Made by a program: the position numbers and the translations under genes | Notes under the pieces: model-generated | What the model was told of the DNA's origin: nothing | Seen by the model: the letters and a program-made list of their open reading frames with translations, nothing else | The model's database searches: none | DNA from: Bacteroidota bacterium | Lineage (GTDB): Bacteria; Bacteroidota; Bacteroidia; Bacteroidales; F082 | DNA length: 64,000 nucleotides | Reading direction: 5' to 3' | Assembly (NCBI GenBank): GCA_009773165.1 | Contig: WOUZ01000008.1 | Coordinates: 1-64,000 of the forward strand | Part shown: one piece after another, positions 30,095-39,000 of the stretch | How positions within the stretch are numbered: the stretch's first letter is position 1 | Layout: the number at the start of each line of letters is the position of its first letter

Positions 30095-30220
30095 ATGTCG
30101 AAAAAGCTTTGTAAAAGTGATCATATAAAAAAAGGATCGAAAGACACCCATTTTACATGTAAGAAATGTGGTTTAAGTGCCAAAAAGGAAGAACATCTGT
30201 GCAAACCGGAAAAAGAATAA
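30095..30220 (+). CDS. 41-aa Cys-containing micro-protein MSKKLCKSDHIKKGSKDTHFTCKKCGLSAKKEEHLCKPEKE
   Basis: Hand translation; ATG 4 nt after the upstream stop, stop 4 nt before the next ATG; CxxC zinc-ribbon-like pattern. Confidence 0.75.
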   Translation: MSKKLCKSDHIKKGSKDTHFTCKKCGLSAKKEEHLCKPEKE

Positions 30221-30224
30221 ACGC

Positions 30225-30962
30225 ATGAAAAATCCTGTTTTCGCGATGGTTTTGGCGGCTGGCCTGGGTACGCGACTGAAGCAATTTACGCTTCATTCAC
30301 CAAAAGCGCTTCTCAAAATTAACGGGAGAACACTACTTGAAATTATTCTACTCAAATTAGCAAAGCAAGGGTTTACCGATGTGGTTATTAATGTACATCA
30401 TTATGCAGATCAAATTATCGATTTTGTAAATCAGCATAATTTTAACATTACTATTCACATCTCTGACGAAAGAAATGAATTGCTTGATACAGGAGGTGCA
30501 ATTGTGAAAGCACTTCCTCTTTTTCCTGCAAATCAACCAGTATTGGTTCATAACGTTGACATAATTACTGATTATGATCTAAGATCGCTGCGACAGGTTT
30601 TCATCGATTCAGGTGCTGATGGTGGTTTGTTAGTTCAAAACCGACATAGCAGCCGAAAACTTCTTTTCGATCAAAGCAATAATCTCATTGGATGGAAAAA
30701 TGAAAAAGAGTCCACATATAAATGGGTAGGCGATGCGCTTGAGACCTACAAACCTCTCTCATTCAGCGGCATTCACTTTTTTTATCCAGAGATCTTCAGC
30801 TCTTTCCCACATGGAAAAAGCTCAATAATCGACCTTTACCTTATTCTGGCTTCACTGAAAAAGATCGTTGGTATTCCAGCTCCCGAAGGGATTTGGTTTG
30901 ATGTTGGTAAAGCAGAAGAAATTCCCCTTATTGAAAAAACCTTCAATAATTTTACTGCATGA
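30225..30962 (+). CDS. Sugar-phosphate nucleotidyltransferase (MurU-like)
   Basis: 'FAMVLAAGLGTRLKQFTLHSPKALLKINGRTLLE', 'VLVHNVDIITDYDL', 'WFDVGKAEEI'. Start revised from 30177 to 30225. Confidence 0.9.
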   Translation: MKNPVFAMVLAAGLGTRLKQFTLHSPKALLKINGRTLLEIILLKLAKQGFTDVVINVHHYADQIIDFVNQHNFNITIHISDERNELLDTGGAIVKALPLFPANQPVLVHNVDIITDYDLRSLRQVFIDSGADGGLLVQNRHSSRKLLFDQSNNLIGWKNEKESTYKWVGDALETYKPLSFSGIHFFYPEIFSSFPHGKSSIIDLYLILASLKKIVGIPAPEGIWFDVGKAEEIPLIEKTFNNFTA

Positions 30963-33814
30963 ACAAGTCCGGTTTTATACAACGTTTAGCCAATTATATA
31001 CTTGAAAATCATGCAGATAAAACAGATCGTTTAAGAGTTGTTTTTCCAAATAAACGAGCTGCAATTTTTCTCAAAAAAGAATTGGCAGTTCAGGCAGGAA
31101 AAGCTATCTGGATGCCACGGATCGGCTCTGTTGAGGAAACTTTTTGTTCATGGTCGGGATATCAATCTGCCGATCCTCTTTCCATTGTTTTTGATTTGAT
31201 TGAGATCTATTTAAAAGAGAATTCGATTGAAAACAATTATTTTGAACAATTTGCAGGTTATGCCGCGCAAATAGCCAATGATTTCGATGAGATTGATCAC
31301 TATCTTGTTGATCCTGAAGAAATTTTCAATTACCTGTCAGAAGCAAAAGCATTGGAACTCTGGCATACGGATGGCAGTGATCTGACTTCTTTTGAAAAAA
31401 ACTATATCCAGTTTTTTAAGTCATTAAAATCCATTTATGCAGCTCTCTCTACAAAAATGGATCAGAAACAACAGGCATATTCAGGTGCAATTGCACGCAA
31501 GCTTGCCGAGATGCCCGAGAATGAACTACTCACAAAACCGCAGGAGCAATTCATAATTTTCGCTGGTTTCAATGCCTTGAGCCCAGCCGAAGAAGCGATA
31601 TACAGCATCCTTTATAAGAATAAAAAGGCAATTCTTTTATGGGATTTGGATAAATATTACTTGGAACCAAATCTTTTTGGGTTGCACGAAGCCGGTTTGT
31701 CTCTACGAAATTTCTTAAAAAAACACCCGAGACACCCATTGCTTTGGACCAATGATTTGCTTTTGACCGAACCAAAAATCATAAGGTTTATTGGGGTTCC
31801 CGGTCAAACAGGACAGGCTAAAGCGATGGGGTATTATCTTTCGTTAGAAGCAGACCAAAAAAAAGAAACTGGAAAAACTGCTATTGTTCTTTCAGATGAG
31901 AAGCTTCTTTTTCCAGTTCTAAACAGCATACCCGAAAGCATTGGAAACTTTAATGTTACAATGGGCATTCCATTTAACATCAGTCAGTTGTATACTTTCA
32001 TGCTACTTAATTTCGAGCTTGAAAATTCAATTATAGAGCGAAACAACCATCTTATTATTCCTTTGGACAAACTTATTGATATAATTCATCATGAAGTAAT
32101 TATAGCATTTCAGGATGAGGCTTCACTCCAAAAAATGCAACAACTTGCCAAAGCAATCCGTGCCGACGGGAACACTTATGTAACGTTGGATCGCTTTAAA
32201 GCTTTATCAGCCGGACTTGACCCTTCTTTGAAAGATTTTTTCAATATACTTTTAACCACTTCATCATTCGACATCAATAAAAGTCTGGAAAAAGGCATTG
32301 AACTGTTTGAGTGGTTGTTAAATTTTCTGCGGACAAGCAAAGAGGTTCAAAATAATCAGCTTTTAATCAATCAAACCATTGTGGCATTGCGTCTGTTGAG
32401 ACGATTGAAAAGTTTAACAGAAGATAAAAAAGACCTTTTCGACACAGAAGGGCTTCTTATTTTTGTGCGTCAACTCGCATCATTTTACACCATGCATTTC
32501 TTAGGTGAACCTTTGGAAGGAATGCAGGTGATGGGACTACTTGAAACAAGAAATCTGGATTTTTCCACTGTTCATTTGCTTTCAGTCAATGAAGGGATAA
32601 TTCCGGCTGATAAAAACCGTCAATCGCTCCTTCCTTTCGACATTCGGAAAACATATGATTTGCCAACTCATAATGAAAAACAAGCAATTTATGCTTTTCA
32701 TTTTTTTCACCTGTTGCAATATGCCAACGAGATAAATCTCTACTATAACACTGAATCTGATCCTCTTGGTGGTGGAGAAATGAGCAGGTTTATGTTACAG
32801 ATTAAATACGAGCTTACCAGGATAAATCCAAACATCCAATTTACTGAAGAGCTTTTTACCTATAAGGTACCTCCACAAAAACATGAGCGTGAGATATCAA
32901 TAGAGAAGACCCCTCAGGCTATTGAAAAACTTAAAAAAAGACTTTCAGAAGGACTTTCTCCAACCAGCTTGTCGCGTTTTATAAGTTGTCCATTGCAGTT
33001 TTATTGGCAGGATGTTTTAAAAATTGATGAAGATGACACACAAGAAAGTGGCATTGGGTTGAATCAGATGGGTACCGTGATTCATAAAACACTCGAACTG
33101 CTTTATCAACCCTATCTGGGCTCCACGCTGCAAAAAAATGAATTAATTGAAATGCAACAAAGGCTCGAATCGTTGCTAACACAATGCTTTCAGGAAAAAT
33201 TTCCTGGTGTTATTCTTGAGGAAGGAAGAAATAAAATTGCTTACACGGTCTCGTTGCAGTTTATCAGCAAATTAATTGACAGCGAAATACATACAGTAAG
33301 CAACCAACTTCTGGTAGTAAAAGAACAAGAGCAAAAACTGGTAGCTTCGTTTGAAATTGAAGGCACAAAAATCCAATTGAAGGGTACTATCGACCGTATC
33401 GACCAACTAAGTCAAAACCATAGAATTATCGATTACAAAACAGGAAAAGTAGCTTTGAAAGATATAAATGTTTCAACTTTCGAAGACTTTCTTGACCCCG
33501 ATAAATCCAAAGGATTGCAACTTGCTGTTTACACGCTTCTCTACCTTTTGAATAACCCACATGTAGTTAAAATGCCTGTAGCAGGTATTTTTAGTCTAAG
33601 GCAATCATCCAAAGGGCTGATGGAAGCCATGTTTCCCGAAACTTCAGGAAAGGAAGATTTTATCTTAAATATGACAGAAACTCTTCATACCATTTTCAAT
33701 GAGCTTTTAGATCCACTTACTCCTTTTGTTCAAACTCAAGAGAAAGACAGGTGTGTGAATTGTCCTTACCGCGTCATTTGCAAGCGGGATAAAAAAAGAG
33801 AGAACAGCTATTAA
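30959..33814 (+). CDS. PD-(D/E)XK nuclease superfamily protein, AddB-like
   Basis: 'SLSRFISCPLQFYWQDVLKI', 'GTIDRIDQLSQNHRIIDYKTGK', C-terminal 'RCVNCPYRVIC' Fe-S-type cysteines. Confidence 0.85.
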   Translation: MNKSGFIQRLANYILENHADKTDRLRVVFPNKRAAIFLKKELAVQAGKAIWMPRIGSVEETFCSWSGYQSADPLSIVFDLIEIYLKENSIENNYFEQFAGYAAQIANDFDEIDHYLVDPEEIFNYLSEAKALELWHTDGSDLTSFEKNYIQFFKSLKSIYAALSTKMDQKQQAYSGAIARKLAEMPENELLTKPQEQFIIFAGFNALSPAEEAIYSILYKNKKAILLWDLDKYYLEPNLFGLHEAGLSLRNFLKKHPRHPLLWTNDLLLTEPKIIRFIGVPGQTGQAKAMGYYLSLEADQKKETGKTAIVLSDEKLLFPVLNSIPESIGNFNVTMGIPFNISQLYTFMLLNFELENSIIERNNHLIIPLDKLIDIIHHEVIIAFQDEASLQKMQQLAKAIRADGNTYVTLDRFKALSAGLDPSLKDFFNILLTTSSFDINKSLEKGIELFEWLLNFLRTSKEVQNNQLLINQTIVALRLLRRLKSLTEDKKDLFDTEGLLIFVRQLASFYTMHFLGEPLEGMQVMGLLETRNLDFSTVHLLSVNEGIIPADKNRQSLLPFDIRKTYDLPTHNEKQAIYAFHFFHLLQYANEINLYYNTESDPLGGGEMSRFMLQIKYELTRINPNIQFTEELFTYKVPPQKHEREISIEKTPQAIEKLKKRLSEGLSPTSLSRFISCPLQFYWQDVLKIDEDDTQESGIGLNQMGTVIHKTLELLYQPYLGSTLQKNELIEMQQRLESLLTQCFQEKFPGVILEEGRNKIAYTVSLQFISKLIDSEIHTVSNQLLVVKEQEQKLVASFEIEGTKIQLKGTIDRIDQLSQNHRIIDYKTGKVALKDINVSTFEDFLDPDKSKGLQLAVYTLLYLLNNPHVVKMPVAGIFSLRQSSKGLMEAMFPETSGKEDFILNMTETLHTIFNELLDPLTPFVQTQEKDRCVNCPYRVICKRDKKRENSY

Positions 33815-33815
33815 A

Positions 33816-33846
33816 TTTGCATTAGCCTATAGTATTTGTATATTTG
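33816..33846 (+). promoter_or_regulatory. Bacteroidota-type promoter for the hybrid kinase
   Basis: TTTG-N19-TATATTTG, 24 bp upstream of the ATG; matches the TTTG/TAnnTTTG consensus. Confidence 0.6.
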
Positions 33847-33869
33847 CTTAGGAAATTACGCTTTTAAAT

Positions 33870-35903
33870 ATGAGCACTATGAACCAGCAACCAAAATTTA
33901 ACATCCTGATCGTTGATGACCGACCAGAAAACCTATTAACACTCGAAGGAATTTTAGAAAACGAGGAGTTAAACATTCTGAAAGCACATTCAGGAAATGA
34001 AGCTTTAAGTATCATGCTTGAGCAAAATGTTGCCCTTGTTTTGATGGATGTTCAAATGCCAGGCATGGATGGATTTGAAGTTGCTGAAATAATGCGCAGT
34101 TCGGAACGTACCAAGTACATCCCAATTATTTTCGTTACAGCTATCAGCAAACAACGGCAACATATTTTCAAAGGATATGAGTCGGGGGCTGTTGACTATT
34201 TGTACAAACCTCTTGATTTAGAGATACTTCAAAGTAAAATTAAAGCATTTATCGATTTCTTTCAACATAAAAACAAGCTGGAAGAAACAACCCGAAAGCT
34301 TGAAAAAACCATCAACGAACTCCATCAGGCAAAATTAATTGCCGAAGAGGCAACGATGGCAAAGAGTGCTTTTTTAGCCACTATGAGTCATGAGATACGT
34401 ACACCCCTCAATGGAATCATTGGTCTGGCTGATCTGGGAATGATGGATGAAAGCATTAATACCGATCAAAGAGAACGCCTTCTTGACATCAAAACCTCAG
34501 GCGAATCGTTACTTGAGATCATTAATGAGATTCTCGATATTTCGAAAATTGAAGCCGACAAACTAGAGCTTGAAGAGATCGAGTTCAGCATAAGAGAAGT
34601 CATTGAAAAAACTGTTAACCTGCTTTCGGTGAAGGTTTTTCAAGAGAAACTTGAATTTATTTGTGAAATTTCGCCTGATTTGCCAGATATCCTGATTGGT
34701 GACCCACTGCGCATTCGTCAAATTCTGATCAATTTATTAAGCAATGCGATCAAATTTACCGAGGAAGGTACTGTTGGTATACACGTAAAAATGCTTGATC
34801 ATATCGAGGAGCAAGTAAGTATAGAATTCTCAGTGGAAGATACAGGCATTGGAATTCCAAGAGATAAAATCAGCCGCCTGTTCCAATCCTATCAGCAGGT
34901 TGATACTTCAACTACCCGCACACATGGTGGAACAGGATTGGGACTAACCATTTCTCAGAAACTTGTGAATCTTATGGGAGGCATGATCAAGGTGGAAAGC
35001 AACCTTGGCGAAGGAAGTAAGTTTTATTTCCGTCTCAACATGATGACCGGGGATCAGCGTGAAAAACCCTGGGAACTCAAACTTAACAAACCTAACAGCG
35101 AATTCAATTTACTTATTATTGATGATCATCTGAAATCAGCACATATTATATCCGAGATACTTCAGAAATGGGGTATTAAGCACAGCTTTACACACGATTG
35201 CCCAGGCTGTTTCGAACTGCTTGACAAAGAGAACTTTGATCTGATTCTTATTGATTATTACATGAGTTCGATGAACGGTTTTCAAGTGGCAGAGAAAATT
35301 AAATCAAAATTACAAGGTGGCAAACAGCCTGAGATAGTACTTCTTTCACCTAGCAAAGCCAGTATAGAGATTCTGAAAGTTAAAAACACTGAAAATCTGG
35401 AATTTCTCACTAAACCCTTGCTTCAAAACAACCTTAAAAAGCTTTTAATCAGTAAGTTTGGTAAACAAACAGAAATTAAAAAAGCCAAACAGGAGCAAGC
35501 CGTAATTGAAGGTAATAATGGGCGGAAGCTTAATATTCTGGTTGCGGAAGATCAAGTGATTAACAGAAAAATTGTGATACAGCTTCTAGAAAAGAAAGGG
35601 TGGATAGTGAAAGCTGTTGAGAATGGAAAAATTGCATTCGAAGTGGCCACAACCCAGCGTTTCGATCTGATTTTAATGGATGTTCAAATGCCTGAAATGG
35701 ATGGCTTCGATTCGACCCGCAATATCCGAATTGCAGAAAAAGATAAATCATATCATACACCAATTGTTGCAATGACAGCGCATGCCATGATAGGTGACAA
35801 AGAAAAATGTTTGGCTGCAGGTATGGATTATTACATCACCAAACCGGTAAACCCCTCAGAGTTGTATGAAACAATCGAGCGGTTCACTATGATAAGTATA
35901 TAA
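33870..35903 (+). CDS. Hybrid histidine kinase: REC-HisKA-HATPase-REC-REC
   Basis: 'ILIVDDRPENLLTLEGIL', 'FLATMSHEIRTPLNGIIGLADL', 'GGTGLGLTISQKLVNLMGG', 'ILVAEDQVINRKIVIQLL...LMDVQMPEMDGF'. Confidence 0.92.
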   Translation: MSTMNQQPKFNILIVDDRPENLLTLEGILENEELNILKAHSGNEALSIMLEQNVALVLMDVQMPGMDGFEVAEIMRSSERTKYIPIIFVTAISKQRQHIFKGYESGAVDYLYKPLDLEILQSKIKAFIDFFQHKNKLEETTRKLEKTINELHQAKLIAEEATMAKSAFLATMSHEIRTPLNGIIGLADLGMMDESINTDQRERLLDIKTSGESLLEIINEILDISKIEADKLELEEIEFSIREVIEKTVNLLSVKVFQEKLEFICEISPDLPDILIGDPLRIRQILINLLSNAIKFTEEGTVGIHVKMLDHIEEQVSIEFSVEDTGIGIPRDKISRLFQSYQQVDTSTTRTHGGTGLGLTISQKLVNLMGGMIKVESNLGEGSKFYFRLNMMTGDQREKPWELKLNKPNSEFNLLIIDDHLKSAHIISEILQKWGIKHSFTHDCPGCFELLDKENFDLILIDYYMSSMNGFQVAEKIKSKLQGGKQPEIVLLSPSKASIEILKVKNTENLEFLTKPLLQNNLKKLLISKFGKQTEIKKAKQEQAVIEGNNGRKLNILVAEDQVINRKIVIQLLEKKGWIVKAVENGKIAFEVATTQRFDLILMDVQMPEMDGFDSTRNIRIAEKDKSYHTPIVAMTAHAMIGDKEKCLAAGMDYYITKPVNPSELYETIERFTMISI

Positions 35904-35941
35904 TTATAAGTAATTGATATTTAAATTTATAGATAGTAAAG

Positions 35942-36085
35942 ATGATTATTAACCATGGCTTGGATTTAATAAAAAACGAAAAATCAATCCTGTTGAATAC
36001 TATCTTGTTTGAACCAACAACTTTGTTGAACATTTCGGTTCAAAATGGATTATCCCCTTTTGTCAAATCAAGCACGTGTAAATAA
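35942..36085 (+). CDS. Possible 47-aa small ORF between the two hybrid kinase genes (weak)
   Basis: ATG...TAA reading MIINHGLDLIKNEKSILLNTILFEPTTLLNISVQNGLSPFVKSSTCK; no family recognised. Confidence 0.2.
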   Translation: MIINHGLDLIKNEKSILLNTILFEPTTLLNISVQNGLSPFVKSSTCK

Positions 36086-36090
36086 AGTTC

Positions 36091-39000
36091 ATGGAAAATC
36101 TGGATTATAATAAAGCTACAACCTGGGAAAAACTCAAATATTCTTTTCGGTCATGGCGTTATATTGGAGTAGGTAAATCATTATTGATTTGGTTCCTTAC
36201 TATTTCAATCGTCCCTCTGGCCTCTATAAGTTTTATCAATTTTCTGAACGCATACCATGGTTTAACAATAGTAGCGGAGAAATCACTTCAAACCACTTCA
36301 CAGTTAAGGGAAGAATATATCAACACTTTTTTTAACGAAATTATTGATTTTCTGGAGTTTAACAGCAGACAGAAAGCTGATATCAATTTTATAGCTAACC
36401 TGAGTGAAGGTTTGGAAAGCAATCAGGGAAATTTTAAACAATTTAAAAACACCCCATTATACAATAGCCTTACTGAAGAACATCGTGACGAATTCAAAAA
36501 CTTAGCCACCAAAAATGGCTATGAGGATATTTATTATATTGATAACAAAGGTACAATTCTCTTTACGTTGCGTGAGCAAAGTGATCTTGGCAAAAACCTG
36601 CTTACAAGCGATTTAAGATTTACAAAATTTGCTTCAACTGTAAGAACTGTACTGGAAACACGCAAGAACACCTTCTCTGATCTTGAATTCTATGAACCTG
36701 CATACAATAAATTGTCTGGGTTCTTTGCGGTTTCAGTGGTGAACGAAAAAAACGAAATTGTTGGAGTAATTGCTTTAATGGTATCGATGGACCGAATCAA
36801 CCAGATCATTAGTCAGGAGGCTGGTTATGGAGAAACAGGTCAGGCATATATCGTTGGTGACGACCAACTTTTGCGGTCTGCTCTACGGTTTAAAGGCAAT
36901 AGTCAAATACTTTCGATAGAAGTTAAGAATCAAAAAGTTAAAGACTGGCTTTTTTCGCTTCAAAACAGAAACAACAAGCAGTTATTAGTCGATAAAGAGC
37001 TCGACAAAGAGAAAGTATCAACCTACGACAGCGACCTCGAAGGAAAATATGTGTTAGGCATTTATCGTCATCTTGATGCTGTTGAAGAACTTGGAGTAAA
37101 CTGGACTCTTATCGAGGAAATAGAACATAGTGAAGCATTCGCTTATGCCCGGAAACTATCTGATATTGTAAAGATCACCTTCATTATAACTATTATTCTT
37201 GTTTTTCTGATTTCGATTCTCGTAACGCGTTGGTTTGTAAACCCAATCAAACAACTTTCATCATGGGCAAAAGAAGTAGCTGAAGGTCAATTAGATAATA
37301 AAGTTATCAAAGCACCTTCCAACGAAATAGGCGAAATGGTGAATACATTCAACCGTTTGGTGAATGCGTTACAAAAATACGCCAATGTTGCGCGTCTCAT
37401 GGCGAAAGGCGATTATAGCGAAAAAGTTGAAATCAGAAGCGAAAAAGACATTTTAGGGACTTCGATGAACGAAATGGTTGAAAGTTTCAGGCAGGTTGTT
37501 ACTCAGGCCAATCGGATTGCTCAGGGCGATTACAGTGTTAACGTTGTTCCAAGAAGTAAGAATGACACCTTGAACATTTCGCTGTTTGAGATGACCCGAA
37601 CCTTACATTCCAATGCTATTTCGAATTCTAATCAGGATTGGCTCAAAACTGGTATAAATTTGTTGGATACCGAATTAAGCGGCGTCTCATCTGTTGATGT
37701 CCTTTCAGAAAAAATTATTCATTTCCTTGGAAAATACATTGGCGCACCTGCAGGCTTTATTTATATACTTGACGATACCGAAAACACGCTCGAATTGCGT
37801 TCAAGTTGCGGCACAACCAACTCCGGGAAATCAGAAATTGCAAAAATACCAGTAGGTGATGGAATCGTTGGACAGGTTGCCAAAACACTTAACTTAACAC
37901 ACATACATTCATCGACAAAGCCATTAAAAATAGATTTTGGCAATCATTCCATTGAAGCACAGGATTGTATCGTATTTCCCTTACTTCACGAAGGAATCCT
38001 TGCAGGTGTTGTCGAACTGATTTCGGCACAGCCCATTGATGACTTAAAAAAGACCTTTATCCATCAGGCTGCGGTAAATATTGCGATAGCGATACGAACT
38101 GCTAAGGCTGCCGAAAAAGTCAGAGAGTTGCTTCGTCAAACCCAGGAACAAGCTAACGAATTGGCTGTGCAACAAGAAGAACTTCGTCAAGCTAACGAAG
38201 AATTGCAGGAACAGACCTCGGCTTTGCGTATCTCAGAAGAAAACTTGCAGGCACAACAGGAAGAACTGAAGGTTACAAATGAGGAGCTGGAAGAACGAAC
38301 GAAAGCCCTTGAAGCACAGAGGGATGCTATACGTGAAAAGAATATCGAATTAGAAGTTGCTCGTAAAGAAATTGAAGCAAAAGCAAAAGATTTGGAGATG
38401 GCTTCGCGATACAAATCAGAGTTTTTGGCAAATATGTCACACGAACTCAGAACTCCACTCAACAGTATTTTGGTATTGTCACAGTTGCTTGCTGAAAACA
38501 AGAAGCAACATCTGGATCCAAAAGAATTGGAATATGCCAGAACCATCAACAGCTCGGGATCTGATTTGCTCGAATTAATAAACGAAATACTGGATCTTAG
38601 CAAAGTTGAATCAGGCAAAATTGATTTGTTTATTGAATCCTTGTATCTGGAAGATATTGCAACCTATGTATCAAAAACTTTCGGGCCTCTGGCTGAAAAA
38701 AAAGGACTCGAGCTCTTTATTAATATTAGCAAAAACCTCCCTGAATCCATTAAAACTGATAGCCAACGTATTTTTCAGGTACTCAAGAACCTGTATTCCA
38801 ACGCATTGAAATTTACTCATAAAGGAAGTATCAGTTTAAATATATATCGCCCGGAAAAAACCGGCAGTTTATCAACTGACCAGCAACGAATAGCATTTGC
38901 AGTTAAAGACACCGGTATTGGAATTGCACCAAACAAACTTGAGTTGATTTTCAATGCGTTTACGCAGGCTGATGGAACAACAAGTCGTAAATATGGTGGC

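Noticed and set aside
38187-38618. 143-aa Ser/Cys-rich minus-strand ORF
   Set aside because: Antisense of the Glu/Gln-rich coiled coil of the hybrid kinase; no recognisable domain or signals.
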